From Cordilura impudica (taxonomy: Eukaryota; Arthropoda; Insecta; Diptera; Scathophagidae), in NCBI GenBank assembly GCA_963682025.1, contig OY821518.1:30045991-30109990 (forward strand): DNA of 64,000 bases, given 5' to 3'. The notes under the pieces were generated by a model that searched no databases, was not told the DNA's origin, and worked only from the letters and a program-made list of their open reading frames with translations. Below are positions 1 through 11,550 of the stretch, piece by piece (position 1 is the first letter of the stretch; each line of letters starts with the position of its first letter). Both the position numbers and the translations under genes were made by a program.

Positions 1-54
1 ACGGAAATACATTCTAAAGTACTTTTTTTTAAATCTTTAGGCCCAATAAATCAA

Positions 55-612
55 AATAAAAATAATTTTTAATTCCAGAGATCGTCATCTTTAATCTAAT
101 ACCTATATTTAAATTTATTTTTAGAAATTTGTATATCCCTTAAATTTAGAAGTCCTTTAAAAAGGGGAAAAGATCAAAAAGTGGGAAACTGAGTACACAG
201 TTTTTTTTATAAGATCTCTAGATTTACGTACATATGACTGCTTATCTTTCAACAATTTTTTTTTTGTAATATTAGACTATAATAAGATTTTTTATTAAGG
301 CTTATCTAATAAAGCTATGAAAAACTATATTGAAAATTCTCGAGGATATGAAAGAATATAAGTTTCAAAGGGCATTGTGAAAAAAATTTTTGAAACTGCT
401 GAAGGATATGAAAGGATACAATTTTCAAAGGACATTATTTTTAATTTTACGTCCCGGAAAATGAAAACAAAAACCCTTTATAATTTCTGGAGATAGTCCT
501 CCTTCATTTGATACCCATATTGACATAAACTGATATAGAAATATTTCAATAAATTTTTAGAAATTTTTATATCCTTAAAAGTCCTTTAAAGAGGAGAATA
601 TATCAGGGTAAA
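55..612. repeat. Local diverged duplication
   Basis: Two diverged direct copies of about 140 bp lie at 55-205 and 478-612; both carry TAGAAATTTxTATATCC followed by AGTCCTTTAAA. Between them, about 60 bp is tandemly repeated (331-393 and 394-450; shared GGATATGAAAG and TTTCAAAGG). No coding potential is visible and the origin is unknown. Confidence 0.5.
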
Positions 613-1560
613 ATGATTTTGTGCTGAGGTTTGTAATTACCAAAAATATTTGACCTAGACCCATCTTTTAGTATACCAATCACTTTCTGAGTTAGCAATG
701 TCCGTCCGTCTGTGTGGCCATGTAAATATTTTAATCAAACTACAGGTCGCAGATATGAATATATTTTGATGAAATTTAGTATGTAAGCTTCTATTGGCCA
801 CAGAGCGTATGCTGTTGAAATTTGTGAAAATCGATGCATGTTCAGACCTAGTCCCCATACAAATGACCATTATTAGATCGACTTTAATTGCCATAAGGTA
901 CAAATTGTCATATTAATCTCGGTCAAATTGAGTTTGTGTGTGTTATTATATCCATTGATCATTAGTCCAAAAATAAACCCTATGAAAAAATTCATAGTCA
1001 TAGCCCCTGTATGAAACTCCTTCCCGATCTTTTCTTAAATCTTTAAAAAAACCTCACATTTGGTTTGTGTTTGTTTTTGCAAAAAATAAGTTACCTTATC
1101 AAATATTCAGGATCGGTCCATTTTTCGATCTAGTCCCCATATAAATATAGCATCCAATATGAATCGCTTCACATTCGAAGGCAAAAAAGTTAATTAATTA
1201 ATGCAACTCAAATTTGGTTTATATTTATTTTCTATATTTAATAAGTTGGACCTATGAGATAGGGTCTCTAAACGCATGGTACACCCAGAAAAAGGATTTT
1301 CCAATCGAATTGTTTTAATTTTTAACAACTGTACTTCCCATTGCATCAACGGAAATTTAATAACAGCTAATTATTTTCTATGCTGATACAATTTTTACTG
1401 TTAAGGCAACAGAATCTCAATCCTAATCAACCCAAAATTCAGTTATTAACTTCATCGTAATTCGGTTGGAAAAAAATTCGGTAGCTGCAATAAATCCGTT
1501 TTCTGTGTGCACAGGTTAACGTATAGTCGGTCCAAACCGACTCTAATTTTCTATTTGTTT
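603..1560 (+). mobile_element. HINE-A (Helentron-like non-autonomous element), diverged copy
   Basis: The copy follows the HINE-A consensus: AGGGTAAAATGATTTTGTGCTG, then ATATTTGACCTAGACCCATC, a short CCGTCCGTC tract, AACTACAGGTCGCAGATAT, GTTCAGACCTAGTCCCCATA and GGGTCTCTAAACGCATGG. It ends in an imperfect terminal palindrome near 1525-1545 (TAGTCGGTCCAAACCGACT). The 3' part is split by a MITE at 1281-1513. Subterminal inverted repeats, a terminal palindrome and GTCC repeats are the known architecture of DINE-1/Helentron-associated elements; the family name used here is my inference. Confidence 0.8.
1281..1513 (+). mobile_element. MITE-G, about 230 bp, inserted in HINE-A
   Basis: The insert starts ACACCCAGAAAAAGG and ends TTTTCTGTGTGCAC, giving imperfect terminal inverted repeats of CACACAGAAAA type. 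It interrupts HINE-A between GCATGGTA and the terminal palindrome. Two related copies lie at 37862-38055 and 38060-38245; all share AATTCGGTTGG and AAATTCGGTAGC or relatives near one end. There is no ORF. The superfamily is unknown. Confidence 0.65.
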
Positions 1561-1589
1561 CTATAATTAATTTAAAAAATGTATTTTTT

Positions 1590-1870
1590 TTTAGAGAAGT
1601 TACTGTTTTAACAAAAAATATTTTTTTAAAAAGAAGCTCATTTTTAAAAACGATACCTTTTTAAAAGCGGTACCTTTTTAAATAGAGGAAGTTTTTGAAA
1701 AAACGTACATTTTTAAGAAAAGGTACTTTTTTAACTAAAGCTGCTTTTTTGAAAAAAGATAATTTAAAGAAAGGTATTTATTAACAAAAGGTACTTTTTT
1801 GGCAAAAGTTTAGTATTAACAAAAGGTTATTATTGACAAAAGGTACTTGTTTAAACACAAATACTTAATT
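1590..1870. repeat. C-type minisatellite, short diverged tract
   Basis: This is a degenerate tandem tract of about 17-19 bp units such as AAAAGGTACTTTTTTAAC. It matches the reverse complement of the large C array at 13620-17340. A smaller patch of the same type lies at 2270-2370. Confidence 0.7.
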
Positions 1871-2477
1871 TATATATTCTTCAATTTATAACATTTTTAA
1901 ATGGTGCCCCCTTTTTTAAATTATATTTAACTCCACTTTTGAACATCTTTGTTGGGAGTTTTTACACAGATTCTAAGTAGTAGAACCGTTAACGGTACCT
2001 GTATACATTGTGTGTCACCCTCTTACATCCTTAACTAATAATAATTAGTCTAGTCTCTTTTTGACATTGATACGACACACTGCGATCTGCGACTGCGACA
2101 ACTTCATATTCAACTTCGTGTTTTTTAATAACTTTTGTACAAAAGGTAAAATTTAATAAAATATAATTTGAGAATCTTTTTCTCACTTGTTAATAAATTG
2201 AAAATTTGTTTTTTTATTTCTATATAATCCTGCATTGACGGCAAATAGTACTCTTCTAACAATTTCTTGTTTTAACACTAGGTACTTTTTAACCAAAATG
2301 TACTTTTTTAATCAAATGTATTTTCGAAGAAAATATATTTTTTAAAAACAGGCCTTTTTTAAAAAAAGGGACTATTCAGTTGCCCAATTGCATTTTTAGT
2401 TGGTTTTTTTTGGAGTTACCCAAAGGTTTTTTCCTATTTCTCCTAAAAAAAAAAAAAATTCCATACACGAGCATAAA
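1871..2477. other. No gene seen; AT-rich spacer
   Basis: Apart from the short C-type patch at 2270-2370, nothing is recognisable here. No splice-supported ORF or known repeat terminus was found. Confidence 0.5.
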
Positions 2478-2844
2478 CTAGCAGATTCCAGCGCTCGAAA
2501 TTCGAGTGCAATTTCTAGGCAGCTTTATCTTTCAACTTAGCCAATTCACAAACCAACACTTTTATGGTTTATTATTATTGTGAATGAAGATAACAAACTC
2601 ATTAGCAAACACATTAACAAATTTAATAACACATACGTAGCATATGTATAATATTATGTATGTGTTAGTAGCAACTTTAAATGCAATTTACTCAAAATAA
2701 AGGAAAAAATTTAAAAATTTGTAAATCTGCAAAACGGCTCAAAAGAAATTCCTTTCAAATAATATACGTTTGATCAAAATCGGGATAAAACGGTAGAATA
2801 AAACATCGGTCACAAAAATTGGCCTAGCCTATTTATATTATATA
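2478..2844 (-). mobile_element. Helitron-B non-autonomous Helitron
   Basis: On the minus strand the element runs from a diverged TCTATAATATTAATAGG-type 5' end (near 2844) to CTAG at 2478. The 3' hairpin CTCGAAATTCGAG lies about 12 bp before CTAG. A 5' TC end, a hairpin just upstream of CTRR and no terminal inverted repeats define canonical Helitrons. The body shares TGTGTTAGTAGCAACTTTAA and AAATCTGTAAATCTG with the other copies. No coding capacity. Confidence 0.85.
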
Positions 2845-2939
2845 TTTTCTTTACGAAATTAGTTTTACCCTAATGCCTTAAAGCTTAAGCGCAGACTCTA
2901 ATTACAGGCATTTAAAGAAAAATAACATAATTATAGCAA

Positions 2940-3386
2940 CTAGCAGATCCCAGCCCTCGAAGTTCGAGTGCAAATTCTAGGAAATTTAATTTGTTCATTT
3001 AATAAAGACCCTAAAGTTATGCTAATAAGTTTTAACCAATTCACAATTTAACACTTTTTAAATATCGATTATTGTCGTTATTGGTGTATGTCCAAAATTA
3101 TTTTTTCAATTCAACACAATTATTAATGTGAATGAAGAAAACAAACTCATAAACACATTAACAAATTTAATAAATACACATAGCATTTTATAATTTTATG
3201 TATGTGTTAGTAGCAACTTTAAATGCATTTTGCTCCAAAGAAGTTTAAAAATTTCAAAATCTGTAAATCTGATGGGCAGCTAAAAAGAAATACCTTTCAA
3301 GTAAGATACGTTTGGTCATAATCGAGAAAAAACTGTAGAATAAATCATAGGTCGCAAGAAATCGCCTTACCTGTTAATATTATAGA
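2940..3386 (-). mobile_element. Helitron-B non-autonomous Helitron
   Basis: The CTAG end is at 2940 (plus-strand reading CTAGCAGATCCCAGCC with hairpin CTCGAAGTTCGAG). The 5' terminus is at 3386 (GTTAATATTATAGA on the plus strand). This copy keeps the internal block with ATTATTGTCGTTATTGG that shorter copies lack. The host site is A/T, as expected for Helitrons. Confidence 0.87.
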
Positions 3387-4722
3387 TTTCAAAAAACCAC
3401 TGTCACTTATCATCTTTAATTTGGTCATAATTTTTCAACACTAAACAAAGATTATTTTTATTCTCTGTCAACATCCCAAAAAGAAATTCCAATAACTTTT
3501 TATTCTTTAACTTTAACTTTCACCAACACAACTCCAATTGTATAGTGTCTGTTGCAAACACGATAACAGTTAAAGATTACTACACTTGGCCAATTTATTT
3601 GCAATGACCACTTCCTTCCTGAAAACATCCTCTACAAGTCGTTCATTACTTTCCTTTTACAAATAAAATCATATTTTCTTTATTTCAAGTGTGACACGCA
3701 TTTAATGTTTACAAGTACTTTCCATCTGTATTCTAACACACACTCAAAGATATACTCACATAATTTATGATGTCGTCCCAGAATTCTTGTTTGACCCAAC
3801 GACTATCTGCGATAAAACATGAAAAGTATCCTTCACACTTGTGTTTATTAATGTTTTCTCATAATCATAATAATTTTCGTAATGTTGGTAACATTTATTA
3901 TTTCCGTTGACCTTTTTTCTGTTTCATTGCTGTTGTTTTTTCGAGTATCTTTTTAGGAAAAGGTCCTTTGCGTTTTATTTTTTTTTTTTGTCTCTAGGTT
4001 TTCATATGGCATGTGCTTTGATATTTTTATTGTTGACATGTTATAATTGCAATGATGTTGATACTGACGATGACAATGATGATGGCCAAAGTTAAATTAG
4101 TAGTACTTGGTTGTATTGAATGTTAATGAATGTAATTGAGATTACGAAGGTAGATGAAGGACTAACAGGCAAATCAAAAAAAATAAACTCAAGTTAATAC
4201 AAGTTAGGTAACTATTACAAATAAACAGAAATGAAGAAAATAAAAATTATATTCATGTCCGTGAAAAAGTTAAATGTTAAGAAATTAGCAAGCATTTACT
4301 ACTATGAGAAGAAGAAATTTACTATTCATAAACTTATGAAATACCAACTCAACTTACAATGTTACTCCAATACTTGCAATAGAAAGTTCATCAGGAGTTA
4401 CTTGCCTACTGATAAAAGCGAGAGGTGGATTTCTCGGTATGAATAGTAGATCATTTAGGAATAACTCAACTAGCTCAATTGAATTTATATGAACATAAGA
4501 ATACCTTCCACTTTATAGGTGTCTGTCCTATATAGTTGTAGAGATATTGGTAAAACTCATCTTAATAGCAAAGAAGTGATAACCATTCTTAAGGGATAAA
4601 ACTTCTACGCCTTATACAAATATATAGAATTATGCTCAAAACATCGTAATTAATTATTAAGGAACATGATGTCTAGTCTTAACAATTATAAAATTTGAAA
4701 AAGCATTAAGAATTAATTTTTA
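3387..4722. other. No gene or named repeat seen
   Basis: This is AT-rich DNA between two Helitron-B copies. Two short ORFs (62 and 71 codons near 3907 and 4231) have low-complexity or unstructured translations and no recognisable domain. I regard this stretch as unannotated intergenic or intronic sequence. Confidence 0.5.
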
Positions 4723-5867
4723 CTAGCAGATTCAAGCCCTCGAAATTTGAGTGCAAATTCTAGGATATTTTATTTTTTCCTTTAATAAATTATTGACCCT
4801 AAAGGCATGCTAATCAATTTTAGACAATTCAGAATTCAACACTTTTTATACCCTATACCACTATGTGGTTTGTAACTACCAAAAATATTTGACATAGACC
4901 CATCTTTTATTATACCGATCGAATCAGAATCACTAGCTGATTCGATTTAACGATGCCCGTCCGTCCGTCTGTGTGTCCATGTAAAGCTTGTAATCAAACT
5001 GCAGGTCGCAAATATTAATATATTTAGATGAAATTTGGTATATAAGCTTTTATCGGCCATAGGATGAAGCTATTGAAATTGGTGAGAATCGGTCCATGTT
5101 CAGACCTAGCCCCCATACAAATGACCCCTACGAAATCAACATAAATTGCCATAAGATCCAAATTATCATATAAATCTTAGTCAAATTTGGTTTGTATGTG
5201 TTAATTACATCCATTAAACAGTAGTCCAAAAATGATCCCTATTGGACAACTCTTAGTCATAACCCCCATATAACGCCGCTTCCCGATTTTCGCTTAAATC
5301 TATCAAAAACAAAAATATTGCACAGATTTTTCTCAACTTTGGTTTGTATAAATTTTTTCAAAATATAAGTGACTTTACCAAATATGGTCAAGATCGGTCC
5401 ATTTTTCGACCTAGTCCCCATATAAATGTAGCACCCGATAAGAACTTTTTCATATTTGCGGCAAAAAAAATAATATCAATGCCACTCAAATTTGAGTTAT
5501 GCTCATTTTCTATATCAAATTAGTTGGACCGAAAGATAGGGTCTCTAAACCATGGTATAGGGTATCATATGGTCGGTCTAGACCGACTATAACTTTCTTA
5601 CTTTTTATTATTGTGAATTATTATGAATGAAGAAAATAAACTCTTTTTTTTAATACATTAACAAATTTAATAACACACACATAGCATTGTATATTTTTAT
5701 ATATGTGTCCATAACTCCAAAAATTTTAAAAATTTAAACATCTGTAAGTCTGGTGAATAGCTCAAAAGAAATACCTTTCAAATAAGATACATTTGGCGAA
5801 AATCGGGGGAGAACTGTTTAACAAATCATAGGTCACAAGAAATCGCCTTACCTACTAATATTACCGA
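4723..5867 (-). mobile_element. Helitron-B copy split by a nested HINE-A
   Basis: The CTAG end with hairpin CTCGAAATTTGAG lies at 4723, and the TC end (plus-strand reading CCTACTAATATTACCGA) is at 5867. Removing 4848-5604 restores a normal copy of about 390 bp: AACACTTTTT on the left joins ATTATTGTGAATTATTATG on the right. The HINE-A insertion is therefore younger than this Helitron. Confidence 0.85.
4848..5604 (+). mobile_element. HINE-A inserted in Helitron-B
   Basis: The copy begins ATACCCTATACCACTATGTGG and ends with a near-perfect palindrome (GGTCGGTCTAGACCGACT) followed by CTTTCTTACTT. Subterminal repeats are ATACCCTATACC at the start and GGTATAGGGTAT near the end. It sits between T residues, consistent with the T^T preference reported for Helentron-type elements. 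A short CCGTCCGTC tract is present. Confidence 0.88.
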
Positions 5868-6639
5868 TAAGTAATATGCCAAATTTACAAAATGAAATAT
5901 TTAATTTGTTTACCTATTAATAAATAATAATAAATAATATTATTATTTTTTCATATCAAAACAAAAAAAATTGCAATAATGTCCTTTCAAAAACGTATGC
6001 CTATATATCCTTTGAAATTTCCAAAAGATTCTTTCTAAAACAAACTATGTTGAGGACTCAAAAATGTACTATTTTTTTTTCATGATCATGTCTTGTTTTA
6101 TCGGGAATTCAAAATTTTAAAGGATTACTTTTTCCAAAAAAAAAAAATAAAAAAATTCCTATATTTGTATTAAGTACTGAAATTAAATTAAGATAAGAAT
6201 GTCAAAATCAGGCATGATTTAAAAAAAAAAACAGGATTGATACCACAAAAGTCAGAGTTGGCTTTAGCTAAGTCAGGGATGTTAAAATTCTAGTTAGGCA
6301 GAAGATAAAAAATTCGTATGAATAGACTCATGAACAACAAAAAACACTTTGGTTGTGAACCCGCTGTGCGTAGCGCCCATCGAGTGGTTAACATAAACTT
6401 AGGAATACGACTGATAGATTCTTATAGTTGGTTACACATAACGGCCCTGTAAGTATTACAAAATCATTACAAAAAAAATAATTCTCAAAAAGTATAAACG
6501 TGTTTTCTGAAATTATAGTTTCGTATTACAGAAAATATTCTTGAATTTTGAAATAAATAGATTTTTTTGTTAGATTTGAAGTCATTTTTCAGACATATTG
6601 CAATTAATACTGTAATTAATATACAAATTTTGATTTTCT
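5868..6639. other. No gene seen; AT-rich
   Basis: Nothing is recognisable before the inverted SINE-like pair, except that 6565-6625 (with TTTTTCAGACATATTGCAATT) resembles the inverted complement of 6850-6910. Confidence 0.45.
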
Positions 6640-7210
6640 TTCAATGGTGAGAGATAAAAAAAATCATATATTTATAAAATTCATAACTACACTGTACCTT
6701 AAATCAGACCAGTTTCTAGCATTTGAGCCTTCATCAGTGATTTTATTGAGCATGTGAGAATTGTTATGTTATAATTTAATAGATTATTTCTAAGTATATG
6801 AAACTTACTTAGGGCGACCGTGAGGTTTGAACATGCGTATATCTCAGAATTTACATATTAACTACAGAATTGCAATATGTCTGAAAAATGATGTCTAATC
6901 TAACAAATTATTAAAATATTGCTTCAGAGCAACATATCTTATATATGTAAAAAGTGCAATATGTAGAATTTACTCTCACTAAAAAGTGCAAGTATGTGAG
7001 ATAGACGCAAGTTCAAACTTCACGGCCGCCCTAAGAAGAAAAATTTCATATAGAAACAATTTATTCAATTATAACATAACAATTATCACATGTTCAATAA
7101 AAACACTGATGACGGCTGATATACCACAAACTAATCTGATTATTGGTACAGTGTAGTTATTAATTTTAGAAATATATGATTTCTTCTTCTCTACCACGCA
7201 CCATTGAAAA
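6640..7210. mobile_element. Inverted pair of tRNA-headed SINE-like units (foldback)
   Basis: The left arm (about 6643-6850, minus orientation) and right arm (about 6975-7206, plus orientation) are inverted copies. Both end in CCATTGA next to A/T runs. Each carries the block GGGCGRCCGTGAGGTTTGAAC (or its complement), with a degenerate pol III B-box, and a body block matching CACTGATGACGGCTGATAT. A third unit with better A and B boxes lies at 57760-58030. The outer arms pair over about 200 bp around a spacer of about 120 bp. Confidence 0.6.
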
Positions 7211-7463
7211 AAAAATTTTTTTTTTAATCTGTGTTTTTTTTTTAATTAAAATTTATAATTTTACTAATAATTTAAAATAAAATACTGCACCTGCGGTGCA
7301 ATATTGACGTGGTTGTAATTTTCCTAAATGTTGAGGAAACACGTTCAAAGTTTACTTGCTTATTCAAAATACAATTACGCTCTAAAATAAGCCTATAGAA
7401 ATTGATTTAAAAACTTCCTAAGTCAATTGTGTAGGCTTATTTAAAAAAAAAAAATAAAACGAA
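7211..7463. other. Spacer, nothing recognised
   Basis: AT-rich sequence with long A and T runs; no repeat terminus or ORF is evident. Confidence 0.4.
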
Positions 7464-7809
7464 CAAATTCTAGGAAATTTTATTTTTTCATTAAAAAAAA
7501 GACCCTAAAAGTATGATAATCAATTATAGCCAATTCACAAATCAACACAAAAAACAAACTTATTTTATTACAAACACATTAACAAATTTACTAAACACAC
7601 ACATAGCATTGTATAATTTTATGTATGTGTTAGTAGCAACTTTAAATGCAATTTACTCAAAATAAGGGAAAAAACTTAAAAATCTGTAAATCTGCAAAAC
7701 GGCTTAAAAGAAATTCCCCTCAAATAATATACGTTTGATCAAAATCGGAATAAAATGGTAGAACAAAATATCAGTCACAAGAAATCGCCTAGCCTATTAA
7801 TATTATAGA
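7464..7809 (-). mobile_element. Helitron-B, 3' end missing
   Basis: The 5' terminus is at 7809 (plus-strand CCTATTAATATTATAGA). The body matches other copies up to CAAATTCTAGG at 7464, but the terminal hairpin and CTAG are absent. The copy is truncated, so it lacks the 3' end needed for mobilisation in trans. Confidence 0.82.
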
Positions 7810-8077
7810 TATTCATGTTATTCATATTAGTTAATAACCCTAACCAACAAGGTTTTGCACTGGAGCAACCAAATATCTTTCCTAGGGTAATTTTTTGGGC
7901 TGAATTCGAATCTGTAATTGGTTTTTCTCTATCACGTTAGGTTTTCAAGATACAAAAGAATAGTTTTATTCGTTTTTTACATAAAAAATCATTAGTTTAT
8001 ATAAAAATCAATGAATTTTTAAAAATGAATGGCGTTATTTGAAAGTCGTTTGTATTTTGTTGGCTCGGTTTTACGTA

Positions 8078-9420
8078 TTAGAGTACAGCAATAGTCTCCC
8101 AGCATGATTTTGTTCCAAATCCTTGATAATTTTTTTTCAATTTTCATTAAATCTTGGTGAGCACGCTCCCCTTGTTCGTCACTCTCCGCACCTAGGTTTT
8201 GTTGAAAGAAATCTAAATGCTAATGAAGGAAATGCATTTTGAGTGACATTCGTGCACCTAACTCAGCAGCAATTTGTTTATAGTTTTCACTCTTATTGTT
8301 TCCAAGACAACTGTCCACGATGCTCTTGAAAGACTTCCAGGCTGCATATTCTTTCTCCAATAAACATTGTGAAAAATTGTCATCATTCAATAGCTTCCTG
8401 ATCTGAGGGCCAACAAATATGCCTTCTTTGATTTTAGCATATGAAATTTTAGAAAAAAAACGCTAACAAATATTTAAATGCTGCACCATGTTTGTCCAGA
8501 GCCTGGACATAGTTTTTAAAAAGGCCCAATTTTATGTACAGCGGCGAAAAAAGAACGTCATTTGGATCAATTAATGGTTTATTTGAAATGTTTTGTTTTC
8601 CTGGTGAATACTCAGTTCTTCTTGGCCACTCTGTTCTGACGTAATGATGACATGTAGCGCGGCTATCGCATACACAAAGGCAAAGGAAACAACAACATAT
8701 TGTGAAACCTCCATGCATACCATCCAACAAACCAATGACCTGAAACAGATTAATTAACAGTTATTTACGATGGTCTATACTATATATACAAAGAAATTTA
8801 AATCACACACCTTAAGGTCATCACAGATCTTCCATTCAAGATCATGGTATTTGAGTAATTTCAAATTTTCAGTCATTGATTCGTAATGTTCTTTTGTATT
8901 AATGGCATGAGCAATTGGTATGAATGGTTTTTCATTGCCATTATAAATATTCTTCATTCAGTTTTGTCATTTTTTAAAATAAACCATCAACATCAGTACA
9001 GTACAACGAGAAGCTAGTAATTCTTCGACTTGCTTCGTTAAATGTAAATCCCAAATTAGATCGTTCAGCTCAACCTGAGTCACTAAATGGCATTCATCAT
9101 CAGCCTCATACAAACTACCACTGCTGATGAAAGGTGTTTCGGACTCACTGCTCGTAGCACTGGGAATGACTGGTAATGGATCATTTGGTGGACGTTGAAC
9201 TGGTTTGGAAACCGATGAGACATTTGCGCAAGTAATATTTTTTTCGATTTTCCATATTAAATCCAGCAAATTTTGTTAAACAGAAATAACAATCGGTTTG
9301 GTGGTTACTTGACTCTCTCCAAAGTACTGGAATTGACCACTTGTATAAAACAGTTCTGCAACTTTTGCAGAACGTTGTTGGTGTCCACGGTTTGTCCAAG
9401 TTTTTGACAGCAAAACCAAT
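8078..9420 (-). pseudogene. Decayed multicopy arthropod gene of unknown function
   Basis: Minus-strand reading gives, in order: a Cys-rich N-terminal part (DKPWTPTTFCKSC at about 9390, then NHQTDCYFCL, a CxxC pair); PLPVIPSATSSE; LNDLIWDLHLTKQVEELL; FIPIAHAINTKEHYESM; HGGFTICCCFLCL and DSRATCHHYVRTEWP; PLIDPNDVLFSPLYIKLG; then frame-broken remnants down to YQGFGTKSCWETIAVL and a stop at 8078-8080. I recall this motif order from many predicted 'uncharacterized' multicopy arthropod proteins; its function is unknown. The copy has internal deletions (around 8950-9000), frameshifts and stops. A GT...AG intron (8740-8810) is still visible, so it is not a processed copy. The N-terminus is cut by HINE-A at 9420. 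The match is from memory. Confidence 0.72.
8740..8810 (-). other. Retained 71-bp spliceosomal intron in the pseudogene
   Basis: On the minus strand the coding reading ...WKICDDLK is followed by GTGTGTGATT (donor). The intron ends in CTGTTTCAG, after which VIGLLDGMHGGF continues in the expected order. The size is typical of fly introns. This supports descent from a gene or DNA element rather than from a retro-copy. Confidence 0.7.
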
Positions 9421-10155
9421 ATGATACCCTATACCATGCGTTTAGAGACCCCATCTAACTGGATATAGAAAATAAGCAGAAACCAAATTTAAGTGCGATT
9501 TTTATTAATTTTTTTGGCTGCAGATATGAAAAAGTTCATATCGGATGCTATATCTATATGGGGACTAGGTCCAAAAATGTACCAATCCTGATCATGTTTG
9601 GTTAAGTCTCTTGTATTTTGCAAAAATATATACAAACAACATATGAGAAGAATCAGTGCAATATTTTTGTTTTTTGATAGATTTAAGTGAAGATCGGGAA
9701 ACAGCTATATATGGGGCCTATGACTAAGAGTTGTCCCATCAGGATCATTTTTGGACTACTCATTAATGGATGTAATAAACACATACGAACCCAATTTGTC
9801 TAAGATTTATATGATAATTTGGATCTTATGGCAATTTATGTCGATTTCATAGGGATCATTTGTATGGGCGCTAGGTCTGAACATGGACCGATTCTCACCA
9901 ATTTCAACAGCGTTCATTCAATGGCCGATAGAAGTTGATATACCGAATATCGTCAAAATATATTCAGATTTGCGACCTGCAGTTTGATTACAAGGTTTAC
10001 ATGGACACACAGACGGACGGACGGACATCGTCATATCGAATCAGATAGTGATTCTGATTTGATTTAATTAAAGATGGGTCTAGGAAGAATATTTTTGGTA
10101 GTTACAAACAGCAGCACAAAGTCATTATACCCAAACCACATAGTGGTATAGGGTA
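9421..10155 (-). mobile_element. HINE-A, 3' palindrome missing
   Basis: In reverse orientation it runs from GATACCCTATACCATGCG (9423) to GTGGTATAGGGTA (10155). The terminal palindrome and CTTACTTGTT are absent, so the copy is truncated where it meets the pseudogene. It contains three CCGT-type units (GGACGGACGGAC). A D array follows directly at the 5' terminus. Confidence 0.85.
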
Positions 10156-10325
10156 AAAAATGAAAAATGAAAAATGAAAAATGAAAACTGAAAAATAAAA
10201 AATAAAAATAAAAATAAAAATGAAAAATGAAAAAATGACAAATAAAAAATGGAAAATGAAAAATGAAAGACGAAAAATTAAAAATTAAAAATATAAAATA
10301 AAAAACGTAAAATTAAAAATTAACC
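10156..10325. repeat. D array (AAAAATG/AAAAATA), short
   Basis: Degenerate tandem units of about 7 bp (GAAAAAT, AAAATAA) abut the 5' end of HINE-A. The same order, HINE-A then D array then module M, recurs at 53103-54178. Confidence 0.8.
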
Positions 10326-10505
10326 GGTTGGAATAATAAATAATATAAATTATTTTTATATTAGCACAGCCCCTGCAGTTGATTGCTTAAGTGATACATA
10401 GATACGCTTGCTGTTTGATTTTAAAAAAGTGCCATAAAAAAAACTTTAATTACTAGATGTTTACACATCTCCCCTCTGATCGAACTCACATGATTTTTTT
10501 TTTAA
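10326..10505. repeat. Module M (copy 1), about 180 bp
   Basis: The block contains CTGCAGTTGATTGC, AAGTGATAC, CTGTTTGATTTTAA, ATGTTTACACATCTCCCC and ACTCACATGATTTTTTTT. It is repeated at 53999-54178, where it leads straight into a C array. A reversed GATGTGTAAACATC also caps the C array at 50706. It may be a terminus of the array-bearing repeat; function unknown. Confidence 0.65.
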
Positions 10506-11089
10506 GGACCACCCCAGTATGTACCGGATTCTTTACGTTTGAGTATTACAAACACTTTTAACATAATACTTACACGTATGAGTGATAATTTTATGTTATT
10601 AAGTATTAATCGTTTAGTGTTACAGAGCCCGTTAGTGAATTAGGGATAAGTGGAAGTATTAGGCTGGTCAACCGGTTAAGAGTTATTCAATTTGTAAAAA
10701 TTAATCGGATAAATCGTACAATTTTTTTAAAAATTATATTACAAAAATAATAATTAAGTTCATACTAAACCAAAGAAAAAGGTAGGCTTAGAAAAATCCC
10801 CAAAAAAAACAGGTTTTCTCTAAAGCGAACGTTATAAAGACAAAACGATGTCGATATCGCAAATATTTTTGCTGAATTTTTTGCCTCCACATTTTTCACA
10901 ATGACGTTAAATAGCACACGATAGCCTTATAATATTCCAAAGCTGACATCAATTAATATTTCATTCTTAGACGTGTTAACTGTTCTTAGGGTCTAAAAAG
11001 TATGAAAAGTTCATTTAATCCGGTTCCAGATGGTATTCATAGCTGCATTTTAAAAAAATTGTGCTGAAATATTAGCTACTCCGTAAACT
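10506..11089. other. No gene seen
   Basis: AT-rich spacer between module M and the RT fragment; no recognised motif or repeat terminus. Confidence 0.4.
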
Positions 11090-11345
11090 CCCATATAAAA
11101 TAATTCCCTTAAATTTGGCTTCTTTCCAAAGTGTGAGAAAATTTCCTTTATTATTCCTATAAATCTTGTAGTCGCAGTGACACTACTAATTATAGAGCAA
11201 TTGCGAAACTAAATGCTATACCAAAACTTTTTGAGAAAAGTATACTATCACATGAAATGTCATCAATTATATACCAGCTCAACACGATTTTTGCAAAGGA
11301 CGGTCTACGTCTACTAATTTAATGGAAATTACTTCCTATATAAAG
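11090..11345 (+). pseudogene. Non-LTR retrotransposon RT fragment (jockey-like)
   Basis: Plus-strand frames read PLYKSCSRSDTTNYRAIA, KLNAIPKLFEK and then, in a shifted frame, QHDFCKGRSTSTNLMEIT. These correspond to the conserved IPKxGxxxxxxNYRPI and QHGFxxGRST blocks of non-LTR reverse transcriptases. The fragment covers only the fingers/early palm region. It has at least one frameshift and no flanking ORF2 sequence, so it is a dead, heavily truncated copy. It is followed immediately by a HINE-A fragment. Confidence 0.75.
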
Positions 11346-11550
11346 ATTAAGAGGTTTGCATGGACACGCAGACAGACGGACATTCTTACAGACGGACGGA
11401 CGGACATCGCTAAATCGACTCAGTAAGAGATTCTATGTCGATGGGTATAATAGAAGATGTGCCTAGGTCAATTATTTTTGATAGTTACAAGCTAGTTTAT
11501 GCTGATAAAAACTCATTATACCCTGACAAAATAGTGGTACAAGGTTCAGG
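11346..11550 (-). mobile_element. HINE-A 5' fragment
   Basis: The reverse-oriented fragment contains GGACGGACGGACATCGC, TTTTTGATAGTTACAA and TCATTATACCCTGAC, and ends with the GTGGTA of the 5' end. About 200 bp from the 5' side of the element survives. Confidence 0.75.
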
